Source of the DNA: Marinovum sp034669705
GTDB taxonomy: Bacteria; Pseudomonadota; Alphaproteobacteria; Rhodobacterales; Rhodobacteraceae
NCBI RefSeq assembly: GCF_034669705.1
Contig: NZ_JAXMOR010000005.1
Span: 140,271 to 204,270, forward strand
Direction: 5' to 3'
Length of the DNA stretch: 64,000 nt
The notes below the pieces were generated by a model, which was given only the letters and a program-made list of their open reading frames with translations, ran no database searches and was not told where the DNA came from. A program made the translations under genes and the position numbers. Of this stretch, positions 37,430 through 45,768 are shown one piece after another. How positions within the stretch are numbered: the stretch's first letter is position 1; each line of letters opens with the position of its first letter.

Positions 37430-39277
37430 ATGAACAGAAAGCCCCCCATGACAGCCACCGACGCGCCACCCGCCGAGGACGCCAACGCCGCCATCGCCCG
37501 CGAGGAACGCAGCTCCGCCCTGCGCACCATCCGCCGGGTGGCGCCCTATCTCTGGCCCGACGAACACCCTTGGGTGAAAAAGCGCGTCACCGCCGCGATG
37601 GCGATCCTGGTGCTGGCCAAGCTGATCGCTGTGGCCACGCCGATGCTCTACAAGGCTGCGGTCGACACCCTGGGCGGCGAGGCCTCGACCCTGCTGCTCG
37701 GCGCGGTGGGGCTGACGGTGGCCTATGGCATGGCCCGGCTGATGACCAACGGCTTCCAGCAGCTGCGCGACGCGCTGTTTGCCGCCGTGGGCCAGCGCGC
37801 CCTGCGCAAGCTGGCGCTCGAGACCTTCACCCATATCCACCGCCTGTCGATGCGCTATCACATCACCCGCAAGACCGGCGGGCTGAGCCGGATCATCGAG
37901 CGTGGCGTCAAGGGCGTCGACTTCCTGCTGCGCTTCATGCTGTTCTCGATCGGGCCGCTGATGCTCGAGCTGCTGCTGATCGGGGTGGTGCTCTTCTTCC
38001 TGTTCGACATCTGGTATCTGGCGGTGGTGGCGGTGACCATCGGCCTGTACATCTGGTTCACCTTCAAGGTCACCGAATGGCGGGTCAAGCTGCGGCGGCA
38101 GATGAACGACCAGGACACCGATGCCAACCAGAAGGCGATCGACAGCCTGCTCAACTTCGAGACGGTCAAGTATTTCGGCGCCGAGGGCCGCGAGGCGCGG
38201 CGCTATGACGGCGCCATGGCGGGTTATGAGCAGGCGGCGCTCAAGACCGCCTATTCGCTGGCCTTCCTCAATTTCGGCCAGTCGCTGCTGATCACCGCGG
38301 GCCTGGTGGGGGTCATGGTGATGGCCGCCCTCGGCGTACAGAACGGAGACCTAACGGTCGGCGATTTCGTCATGGTCAACGCCTACATGATCCAGATCAC
38401 CATGCCGCTGAATTTCCTTGGCACCGTCTACCGCGAGATCCGCCAGAGCCTGGTCGACATGGGCGAGATGTTCACCCTGCTGGGCCAGCCGGCCGAGATC
38501 ACCGACAAGCCCGCGGCCAAACCGCTGGCGGTGGCGGGCGGCGCGGTGGCGCTGAACGACGTGCACTTCGGCTATGACCCCGCCCGGCCGATCCTCAAGG
38601 GCGTCTCGGTCACCGCTGAGGCCGGCCAGAAGGTGGCCATCGTCGGCCCCTCGGGCTCGGGCAAGTCCACCATTGGCCGGCTGCTGTTTCGGTTCTACGA
38701 CGTCACCGCCGGGTCGCTGACAATCGATGGCCAGGACGTGCGCGACGTCACCCAGGACAGCCTGCATGACGCCATTGGCGTGGTGCCGCAGGACACGGTG
38801 CTGTTCAACGACTCGATCTACTACAACATCGAATATGGCCGCGAGGGCGCCAGCCGCGACGAGATCATCGAGGCCGCCCGCGCCGCGCAGATCCACGACT
38901 TCATCGAAAGCCTGCCCGAGGGCTATGACACCATGGTGGGTGAGCGCGGGCTCAAGCTCTCTGGCGGCGAGAAACAGCGGGTGGGCATCGCCCGCACCCT
39001 GCTCAAGAACCCGCCGATCCTGCTCCTCGACGAGGCCACTTCGGCGCTCGACAGCGAGACCGAACAGGAGATCCAGGGCGCGCTTGATCGCGCCGCCGAG
39101 GGCCGTACCGTGCTGATGATCGCGCACCGGCTCTCGACCGTGGCCGAGGCCGACCTGATCATCGTGCTGCAGGACGGCGAGATCGTCGAGCGCGGCACCC
39201 ACCCCGACCTGCTGGAGCGCGACGGCCGCTACGCCAGCCTCTGGCGCCGGCAGCAGGCCGAGGAAAAGGCCGCCTGA
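37430..39277 (+). CDS. Atm1-type ABC exporter (half-transporter)
   Basis: A 615-residue half ABC transporter: six spans over residues ~55-330 and an ATPase domain with Walker A GPSGSGKST at 406-414, signature LSGGE at 510-514 and LLLDEATSALDSE. The span segment RRQMNDQDTDANQKAIDSLLNFETVKYFGAEGREARRYD is the hallmark of the Atm1/ABCB7 group, which exports glutathione-linked or heavy-metal-conjugated compounds and supports iron-sulfur metabolism. It forms homodimers. ATG 37430 is used, but ATG 37448 (MTATDAPPAED) is possible because neither has a strong ribosome site. Confidence 0.9.
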   Translation: MNRKPPMTATDAPPAEDANAAIAREERSSALRTIRRVAPYLWPDEHPWVKKRVTAAMAILVLAKLIAVATPMLYKAAVDTLGGEASTLLLGAVGLTVAYGMARLMTNGFQQLRDALFAAVGQRALRKLALETFTHIHRLSMRYHITRKTGGLSRIIERGVKGVDFLLRFMLFSIGPLMLELLLIGVVLFFLFDIWYLAVVAVTIGLYIWFTFKVTEWRVKLRRQMNDQDTDANQKAIDSLLNFETVKYFGAEGREARRYDGAMAGYEQAALKTAYSLAFLNFGQSLLITAGLVGVMVMAALGVQNGDLTVGDFVMVNAYMIQITMPLNFLGTVYREIRQSLVDMGEMFTLLGQPAEITDKPAAKPLAVAGGAVALNDVHFGYDPARPILKGVSVTAEAGQKVAIVGPSGSGKSTIGRLLFRFYDVTAGSLTIDGQDVRDVTQDSLHDAIGVVPQDTVLFNDSIYYNIEYGREGASRDEIIEAARAAQIHDFIESLPEGYDTMVGERGLKLSGGEKQRVGIARTLLKNPPILLLDEATSALDSETEQEIQGALDRAAEGRTVLMIAHRLSTVAEADLIIVLQDGEIVERGTHPDLLERDGRYASLWRRQQAEEKAA

Positions 39278-39368
39278 GCCGCATCACGAGCGCGCGAGCG
39301 GGGCTGACAGGGCCCCGCCGCAGGCTAGCTTTGAGTCGGTGCAGGGTGCAATTGCAGGGAGAGATGAG

Positions 39369-39767
39369 ATGCGCGACCTCCTGAGCCTGGCCGCAGCGGC
39401 CGTTCTGACCACAGCCGGCGCCGCCACGGCGGACCCGAGCTACGATTGCAGCGTCAGGCTGAACACCGCGGAACGCACGATCTGCGACACCGCGCTGCTG
39501 TCGGACCTCGACCGGGTGATGGCGGTGATCTTTCATGACAAACGCGACCAGATGACCCCGGCCGATGGCCGCGCCCTGCGCAAGGAACAGGATCTCTGGC
39601 TGCAGTGGCGCGACACCTGCGGTGCCGCCACCTCCTGCCTGCGCCGCCGCTACGAGCAGCGGATTATCGACCTCGCCCCGCCCGGCGAGGTGCCACCCAA
39701 TTTCGGCTGCGCCGAGAACCCCTACGGCAGCATCCCGACCGCGGCCGAGCTTCCACCGCGCGACTGA
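39369..39767 (+). CDS. LprI-like lysozyme-inhibitor domain protein
   Basis: A 132-residue secreted protein with a signal peptide (MRDLLSLAAAAVLTTAGAATA). The mature part begins DPSYDCSVRLNTAERTICDTALLSDLDRVMAVIF and continues with REQ/LWLQWRDTC-type helices and cysteines in DTCGAATSCLRRRY, matching the DUF1311/LprI fold, in which paired cysteines stabilise a helical bundle. Some family members inhibit lysozyme. ATG 39369 has AGGGAGAG upstream; an alternative GTG is at 39339. It stands 85 bp before the convergent LysM gene. Confidence 0.82.
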   Translation: MRDLLSLAAAAVLTTAGAATADPSYDCSVRLNTAERTICDTALLSDLDRVMAVIFHDKRDQMTPADGRALRKEQDLWLQWRDTCGAATSCLRRRYEQRIIDLAPPGEVPPNFGCAENPYGSIPTAAELPPRD

Positions 39768-39852
39768 GCGCCGCTCCTCTGCTTCTTCTGGCCTGTAAAA
39801 ATTCCCGGGGGAGTTGCCAAAGACGGCGTCGGCAGCGCCCCCATCTGCCCGC

Positions 39853-42423
39853 CTATTCCCCCGCCGCCTCGGCCGGCAGATCGAACACCTGCCCCGGATA
39901 GATCAGGTCGGGGTCGCGGATCTGTCCACGGTTGGCGTCAAATACCCTTACGTAGAGCAGCCCCTCGCCATAGCGGTCGCGCGCGATCTGCCAGAGCGTG
40001 TTGCCAGGCTGCACGGTCACGATCCGGACCGGTCCTTCGCCGCCTTCGACCGCCGAGGCCTCCTCGAGCGTGGCCCGATCCTCCCGCAGAAAGGGCGTTT
40101 CAGCACGGGATTTCACCTCGCCCACGCCGTTTACCTCGTCGACCCGCAGGGTATAGACCCCCTTGTCGACCTCCGGCAGCGTCACCCGCCACGAGCCGTC
40201 CGGGCGGATCCGTGAGGTGGTGACCGGGGTGTTGTCGAGATAGACCCGCACAAAGCCATCCACGGTGACCACGCCGCGCCCGGCCAAGGCCACATCGCCG
40301 GCGTCATCATAGCTGATGGTGTCGATCGCAACCCGGTCGAGCACGTCCGGACCGGCCAGAATCCGCACCCCCTCGTCATCCGAGGCCAGCAGCCGCGGCG
40401 CGGCGTCGGGCTCAGGAGCCTGTGGCTTCGGGGTCTCGGCCCTGGTGGTCTCAGACCCGGCGATCGTGGACTCGGGAATTTGGGGCTCGGCAGTCTGCGG
40501 CTCGTCCGGCAACTCGGCGCCGGTCTCCTCGGGCCCAGCCTGTTCTGGGGCCGCTGCGGTCTGCGCCGGCAGGTCATCTGCATTGCCGGCATCGCGCGCG
40601 GTCCCCGGCGCGCCCGCGCTCTCGGCCGGGTCCGAACGCCGCGGTCCCGTGTCGTCGCGGGCCGTCTGCTCGGGCGCAGTCGCCGTCTCCGCGCGGTCCG
40701 GCGTCACCGGCTCTGGCGCGGCGTCAGTCATTTCAGCCGCCGGAGCGGCCTCTTCGGTCTGACGCGGCGTAGCCTCGGCCAGAGCGGTTTCTTCACCCGC
40801 AGGCTCTGCGACGGCCTGTGCAGGGTCCGCGCCAGCCTCGGCGTCACCCGGCAGAGGCTCGGTCGATGCGGTCTCGCGGCCGGCCGTCCGCGGGGCAAGC
40901 TCTGCGGCCGTTCGGTCACCGGTGGCCGGTTCAGCGAGCGCCACGGTCGGCCCGGCCTCGTCCGCTGACGTTTCAGGCGCGGTCTCATTGCTGTCAGGGC
41001 GCGCGCGGCCTGCGTCATCCGTCGCTTCGGCCATCAAGACTGCGTCCGCCGCAACTGACGAAGTCGCGTCGCCGGCCGGACCGGCCGCACTCTCGTCGCC
41101 GGCGACGTCTGGCGCACTCTCGGTGCCGGCGGCCTCTGGCGCGGTCTCAGGGCCTGCGAGCACAGGCGCGGTCGCGTCGCCTGCGGGTTCGGGCACCGCC
41201 GCCGCAACTTCAGACGGTACGTCACTTTGCGCCGCCTCGGAGCCAGTCTCGACCGGCGTCGCGGGCCTGTCGCTTGGTCCAGACGCGGGATCCGCCAGCT
41301 CGGGCTCGCGGATCGCGGCGGTCGTCTCTGCGCCGTCTTCCGGCTCGGTCTCGGCCGCCGAGGTCACATCCCGCGCGGCGTCAGCCACTGTGTCACCGGA
41401 CTCGACACCGGAGCTGTCAGCCTCGGTCCCGCTGCCGGAGGCCGCCGCCCCAGCTTCGGCCACCTCTGCAGGCAAGACCTCCTCCGCAGGCGCGTCTGCG
41501 CTGGTCTCTGCCGCGGGCGACGCCACTGCGGGCGCACCGGCAGCCTCCGGCGCGGCGTCGCTCGCCTCGGCCGAGGCCGGATCGGACTGCGCGGCTGCGC
41601 GCTCATCGGCAGGATCGGGCGCGGTCGCGGGGACCGAAGCCGCTTGTCCCGGGGGGGCCGCGAGGGTTGCGCTCTGCTCTGGAGCGGGTTTTTTGACCGC
41701 GCCGAAGGGGGCGACGATGATCTCGGTCTTGGAAAAGACCTCTTCCTCGGCCAGCCGCATGGCCAGGGTCATCAGTCGCGGCCGCGGGCTGGGCGGGATG
41801 CGCAGCAGGCTGACGAAGCGGCCGTCACGACCGGCGGTGGCCCCGCCGATCTCGCCACCGTCGAGGAAGATCCGCACCTCGGCCCGGGCCGCGCCTTCGC
41901 CTGCCACGATGGCCGAGCCGTCAGGCTCGATCCGCACCAGGTCGAAAGTCGGCGGCTCCGGCGCAGGCCGGGCCTCGGCCGCAACGCCCGGCTCGGAGGT
42001 TGGCTCCGCGGTTGGCGACGCGGCTGGTTCGGCGGTCGTTTCGATCACGGGCTCGGGCTCCGCGACCGGCTCGGGCTCCGCGGCCGGCTCAGGCTCCGCC
42101 ACGGGCTCAGGCTCCGGTGCGGGCTCGGCCTCGGCGACCGTTTCGGTATCGGCGGCCGGCGTGGGCTCTGCCACCGGCGCGACCGCTGGCTGGCTCTCGG
42201 GGGCCGGTGTCGGTGCGGCCGCGGGTTCTGGGTCCGGTTCCGGGGCCGGCACGGCGACGGTCTCGGGCTCTGCCGTGCCATTGGCGGCATCGGGAAGGCT
42301 CAGTGCCGCCGGGGTCTCGTCACCGGCCTCTGGATCGGGATAGAGCGACCACGCGACATAGCCCGCCACGGCCACAGCCGCGCCGGCAACGCCTCCGCCC
42401 AGCAATCCGATCCACTTCGCCAT
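39853..42423 (-). CDS. LysM protein with very long Ala/Pro/Glu-rich region
   Basis: An 856-residue protein. ATG 42423 is preferred to 42429 because AAGGGGG is correctly spaced only for it. One N-terminal membrane span (residues ~4-25) is followed by ~600 residues of low-complexity Ala/Pro/Glu/Thr sequence with an EPEP-type section near residues 70-160. Two Ig-like or beta segments flank this region (AEVRIFLDGGEIGGATAGRDGRF and TVDGFVRVYLDNTPVTTSRIRPDGSW). A C-terminal LysM motif (VQPGNTLWQIARDRYG...PDLIYPGQVFDLP) binds peptidoglycan. It is probably anchored in the inner membrane with the LysM reaching the wall. Confidence 0.87.
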   Translation of the reverse strand: MAKWIGLLGGGVAGAAVAVAGYVAWSLYPDPEAGDETPAALSLPDAANGTAEPETVAVPAPEPDPEPAAAPTPAPESQPAVAPVAEPTPAADTETVAEAEPAPEPEPVAEPEPAAEPEPVAEPEPVIETTAEPAASPTAEPTSEPGVAAEARPAPEPPTFDLVRIEPDGSAIVAGEGAARAEVRIFLDGGEIGGATAGRDGRFVSLLRIPPSPRPRLMTLAMRLAEEEVFSKTEIIVAPFGAVKKPAPEQSATLAAPPGQAASVPATAPDPADERAAAQSDPASAEASDAAPEAAGAPAVASPAAETSADAPAEEVLPAEVAEAGAAASGSGTEADSSGVESGDTVADAARDVTSAAETEPEDGAETTAAIREPELADPASGPSDRPATPVETGSEAAQSDVPSEVAAAVPEPAGDATAPVLAGPETAPEAAGTESAPDVAGDESAAGPAGDATSSVAADAVLMAEATDDAGRARPDSNETAPETSADEAGPTVALAEPATGDRTAAELAPRTAGRETASTEPLPGDAEAGADPAQAVAEPAGEETALAEATPRQTEEAAPAAEMTDAAPEPVTPDRAETATAPEQTARDDTGPRRSDPAESAGAPGTARDAGNADDLPAQTAAAPEQAGPEETGAELPDEPQTAEPQIPESTIAGSETTRAETPKPQAPEPDAAPRLLASDDEGVRILAGPDVLDRVAIDTISYDDAGDVALAGRGVVTVDGFVRVYLDNTPVTTSRIRPDGSWRVTLPEVDKGVYTLRVDEVNGVGEVKSRAETPFLREDRATLEEASAVEGGEGPVRIVTVQPGNTLWQIARDRYGEGLLYVRVFDANRGQIRDPDLIYPGQVFDLPAEAAGE

Positions 42424-42696
42424 CGTCATCCCCCTTGCGCGCGTCAGAACCTTGCGACGTGCGCGCCTCGCAGTCCCTGCAGATTTGCACAATTAACCGT
42501 GCAACCACTGGAAAAAAACGTATAAAACACCATCAAGGCCGGTCATCGCGGTCAAAATGTGGATTTCCGGCGACATTTTCGGACCCACCCTGCCCCCGGT
42601 GCCGATCGGTGGGGGCCGGCCGGTCCGGGCGCGTTGACTTCCGATGCTGCGCGCGCAACATGACGGCATGATAGACCACCCCCGAGGCAGGAGCGA

Positions 42697-43275
42697 ATGA
42701 CAATGGCCGACATCTCTGTGTGCGTTTACTGCGGCTCGCGCGACGGCGCCGATCCGGCCTATGCCGCGGCGGCCGAAACCCTGGGCCGGGCGCTGGCCGG
42801 CGAAAGCTGGCGGTTGGTCTACGGTGCCGGCGACGTCGGGCTGATGGGGCGGGTGGCACGCAGCGCACAGGAGGCCGGCGGCCAGACCTTCGGCGTGATC
42901 CCCAAGCACCTGCTCGACGTCGAGGTCGGCAAGCGCGATCTGTCGACCTTTGTCGTCACCGAAACGATGCACGAGCGCAAGAAGGTCATGCTGATGAACG
43001 CCGATGCGGTGGTGCTGCTGCCCGGCGGTGCGGGATCGCTCGACGAGTTCTTCGAAGCGCTGACCTGGGCGCAGTTGGGCCTGCACGCCAAGCCGGTGGT
43101 GCTGCTCAATGTGGCGGGCTACTGGGATCCGCTTCTGGCGCTGCTCGACCACGTGATCGATCAGGGCTTTGCCGAACCCTCGTTGCGCCGGTTCTGGGGC
43201 AAGACCGCCTCGGTCGAGGACTGCCTCGCCAGCCTGCGTTCGGCCCTGTCGCGGCCCAGCGACGCCAGCGTGTAG
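42697..43275 (+). CDS. LOG-family nucleotide phosphoribohydrolase (TIGR00730)
   Basis: A 192-residue Rossmann-fold enzyme. It carries the LONELY GUY signature PGGAGSLDEFFEALTWAQ (the PGGxGTxxE type, with Ser for Thr), preceded by GAGDVGLMGRVARSAQ and ETMHERKKVMLMNADAVVLL. Family members cleave cytokinin or purine nucleoside monophosphates to base and ribose 5-phosphate. Start ATG 42697; ATG 42703 is an alternative and the GGAG site suits either. Its last 115 bp overlap the 3' end of rarD on the opposite strand. Confidence 0.9.
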   Translation: MTMADISVCVYCGSRDGADPAYAAAAETLGRALAGESWRLVYGAGDVGLMGRVARSAQEAGGQTFGVIPKHLLDVEVGKRDLSTFVVTETMHERKKVMLMNADAVVLLPGGAGSLDEFFEALTWAQLGLHAKPVVLLNVAGYWDPLLALLDHVIDQGFAEPSLRRFWGKTASVEDCLASLRSALSRPSDASV

Positions 43276-44153
43276 ATCGCCAGCGCGGCCCAGATCATCG
43301 GGAAGGCAACGCCGTGCCACTGGCTGACCGGCTCGGCAAAGATCAGCATGGCGACAAGGAACTGCAGCGTCGGGTTGAGGTATTGCACCAGCCCGACGGT
43401 GGCCATCGGCACCCGCCGCGCGGCGGTCGAGAACAGGATCAGCGGCATTGCGGTCAGCGGCCCGGCCCCGATCAGCAGCGCCAGCGTGCCCCAGCTCAAC
43501 CCGGCCTCGGTACCGACCGCGCGCAGCCGCGCAAGACCGGCGCCCTGCTCCGATCCAGACAGCATGATCACCACCAGCGCGATCGGCACCAGCACCAGAA
43601 CCTCGCCGGTGACCGAGATCACCGGGCCGGCGGACATCTGTTTCTTAATAAGACCATAGAAGCCGAAGCTGAAGGCCAGTACCAGCGAGATCCAGGGGGC
43701 CGCCCCAAGCCCCCAGGTCAGAAGCGCGACCGCGGTGGCGGCGAGGCCCACCGCCAGCCATTGCGCCCGGCTCAGCCGTTCGCCAAAGACCAGCCGGCCC
43801 AGCAGCACCGCCACCAGCGGGAAGATGTAGTAGCCGAGGCTGGCCTCGGTGGCATGGCCGTTGCTGACAGACCAGATGAAGAAGAACCAGTTGGTCGAGA
43901 TCATCAGCGCCGCCAGCGCCACCACGACCACGCCGCGCCCGGCCAGCATCGCGCGCAATTCGCCAAGCCGGCCCTGCACCGCGATCACCACCGCAAAGAA
44001 CACCGCCGACCAGAGCGTGCGATGGGCCAACACCTCGAGTGCCGGGATCTCCGCCAGCATCCGGTAGTACAGCCCCGAGAGGCCCCAGATGCAGCAGGCC
44101 GCGACCATGGCAAGGATACCGCCGCGCCGGCTGGCGCTCTGCTCGTTCGTCAT
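43161..44153 (-). CDS. rarD: EamA-family permease RarD
   Basis: A 330-residue membrane protein with ten hydrophobic spans in two EamA halves. RarD features are the opening GGILAMVAACCIWGLSGLYYRML, ISTNWFFFIWSVSNGHATEASLGYYIFPLVAVLLGRLVFGERLSRAQWLAVG and VQYLNPTLQFLVAMLIFAEPVSQWH. The native substrate is not established. The hydrophilic C-terminal ~35 residues are read antisense to the LOG gene. Start ATG 44153. Confidence 0.87.
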   Translation of the reverse strand: MTNEQSASRRGGILAMVAACCIWGLSGLYYRMLAEIPALEVLAHRTLWSAVFFAVVIAVQGRLGELRAMLAGRGVVVVALAALMISTNWFFFIWSVSNGHATEASLGYYIFPLVAVLLGRLVFGERLSRAQWLAVGLAATAVALLTWGLGAAPWISLVLAFSFGFYGLIKKQMSAGPVISVTGEVLVLVPIALVVIMLSGSEQGAGLARLRAVGTEAGLSWGTLALLIGAGPLTAMPLILFSTAARRVPMATVGLVQYLNPTLQFLVAMLIFAEPVSQWHGVAFPMIWAALAIYTLASLGRDRAERRLARQSSTEAVLPQNRRNEGSAKP

Positions 44154-44309
44154 GATCGATCATCCCCGTGGTGGCACCGGCTGCCGCGCCCCCCCGTGCA
44201 CTCGGCACCGGGCGGCGGCGAAACCGCGCCAATTAACCAACGCCCAGGTCAGGCAACAAGGCCCTGCGCCCGGGCACACACCGCGTCGTTCCCTTGCCGC
44301 ATCGGGCGC

Positions 44310-44344
44310 AAAGGAAACGGCCCGCCGGATCTCCGACGGGCCGT
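44310..44344 (-). terminator. Terminator after sodB
   Basis: Read on the minus strand, ACGGCCCG pairs with CGGGCCGT, extended by CGG/CCG pairs with one mismatch, followed by TTCCTTT. It lies about 20 bp past the sodB stop. Confidence 0.7.
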
Positions 44345-44365
44345 GTCATCAGATCAGCGCGTGGC

Positions 44366-44974
44366 TCAGGCGCTTGCGAGGCGTTCCGCGACGTTTTCCC
44401 AGTTCACCAGGTTGTCGAGGAAGTTGTCGAGATAGGCCGGGCGCTTGTTGCGGAAATCGATGTAGTAGGAATGCTCCCACACGTCGCAGCCCAAGAGTGC
44501 GGTCTGGTCAAAGCACAGCGGGTTGACGCCATTCTCGGTCTTGGTGACCTTGAGCGAACCGTCGGTGTCGACCACCAGCCAGGCCCAGCCCGAGCCGAAC
44601 TGGCCGGCACCGGCGGCGGCGAACTGTTTCTTGAACTCGTCGACCGAGCCGAAGCCATCCTTGAGGCGGCTTTCCAATTCGCCCGGCATGGAAGCGTTGT
44701 TCGGGCCCATCATCTCCCAGAACTGCATGTGGTTCCAGTGCTGCGAGGCGTTGTTGAAGATGCCCGACTGCGCCACGGCGCCGCTGTCATAGGTGCCCTT
44801 GACGATCTCTTCGAGGGTCTTTCCTTCCCACTCGGTGCCGGCGATCAGCTTGTTGCCGTTGTCGACATAGGCCTTGTGGTGGATGTCGTGGTGGTACTCG
44901 AGCGTCTCCTTGCTCATGCCTTGGCCGGCAAGAGCATCATGCGCATAGGGAAGATCGGGAAGTTCGAAAGCCAT
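44366..44974 (-). CDS. sodB: Superoxide dismutase, Fe/Mn family (probably Fe)
   Basis: A 202-residue enzyme that dismutes superoxide. The four metal ligands are visible: His28 (EYHHDIHH), His82 (WNHMQFW), Asp164 and His168 (DVWEHSYYIDF). AAGAGQFGSGWAWLVV near residues 120-135 favours the iron type. Start ATG 44974. There is no signal peptide, so it acts in the cytoplasm. A hairpin terminator follows. It appears to be monocistronic. Confidence 0.96.
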   Translation of the reverse strand: MAFELPDLPYAHDALAGQGMSKETLEYHHDIHHKAYVDNGNKLIAGTEWEGKTLEEIVKGTYDSGAVAQSGIFNNASQHWNHMQFWEMMGPNNASMPGELESRLKDGFGSVDEFKKQFAAAGAGQFGSGWAWLVVDTDGSLKVTKTENGVNPLCFDQTALLGCDVWEHSYYIDFRNKRPAYLDNFLDNLVNWENVAERLASA

Positions 44975-45189
44975 GGGTAAACCCCTTTTTCTTGGTGGTC
45001 GCGTTCCCGGTATAAGTGAGCGCCAGCGGCCGTGAGGTCAACCCCTGCCCGCGTTGCGCCGCACGGTATATTCGGGCCGGTCCAGCACCTTGGCCCGCCA
45101 GTGCAACGCAGCGCAAAGCGTCACTTTCGACGTCACGACCGGAGGGAAGCCGTCCAGCCGCCCCGGTCTCCTCCCCGCTCCCTGCCCGC

Positions 45190-45768
45190 CTAGTGAAACC
45201 CCACCGCCGATCCCGGCCGGGCCGCGCTCTTCAACAGGTCGAAGACATACCGCGCCACCGAACGGTAGCAGATCACCTGCGCCCTGGCCTCGCTTTCCAG
45301 CCAGAAGGCCGCCGGCACCTGCGCCAACCGCGACCGTCTCAGCTCGCCCGGAGGCAGCGCCGTGGCCGACATGTCCGCCGGGGTCAGCTTGGCCAGAACG
45401 TCGCGCAGCCCGCCGCCACGCAGCTCGAACATCGCGCGGGCGTCAGAGACATCCGTCACCAGCGAGTGAAACTTGAACAGCAGCTTTTCCATCGACGCCA
45501 CCGCCGCCGGCACTTCGTCATAGGGGCAGAGCACCAGCACCTCGTCCGGCGCCATCCACAAGAGCCCGCGCTGGCCCGCGCACTGCGCCGCGCGGCGGGC
45601 CGGCATGTCGAACCCGGCGACACCGGTGGCGGCGTTCTTGACCGGCGGCAGAGCGAGGTCACCGCGCAGCGAGATCATCCCCTGTGCCGGCATCTCGCGC
45701 ACCGAGATCAGACCGTCGAACCGTGCGCCGCCAAGCGCGGTGACCGGTTGTGTCAGCGCCTCAGACAT
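45190..45768 (-). CDS. soxG: Sarcosine oxidase gamma subunit
   Basis: A 192-residue subunit of the heterotetrameric sarcosine oxidase. Family features are GLISVREMPAQGMISLRGDL near residue 19, RGLLWMAPDEVLVLCPYDEV near 67 and LVTDVSDARAMFELRGGGLRDVLAKLTPADMS near 103. Gamma subunits are structurally related to part of the alpha C-terminal domain and contact the active-site region. Start ATG 45768 lies inside soxA (8-bp overlap), so translation is coupled. It is the last gene of the operon. Confidence 0.92.
   Translation of the reverse strand: MSEALTQPVTALGGARFDGLISVREMPAQGMISLRGDLALPPVKNAATGVAGFDMPARRAAQCAGQRGLLWMAPDEVLVLCPYDEVPAAVASMEKLLFKFHSLVTDVSDARAMFELRGGGLRDVLAKLTPADMSATALPPGELRRSRLAQVPAAFWLESEARAQVICYRSVARYVFDLLKSAARPGSAVGFH

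Noticed and set aside
40922..42343. Two overlapping long plus-strand frames opposite the LysM protein
   Set aside because: They arise from the repetitive Ala/Pro/Glu codons on the other strand; the Ser/Ala/Gly repeats have no start signal.
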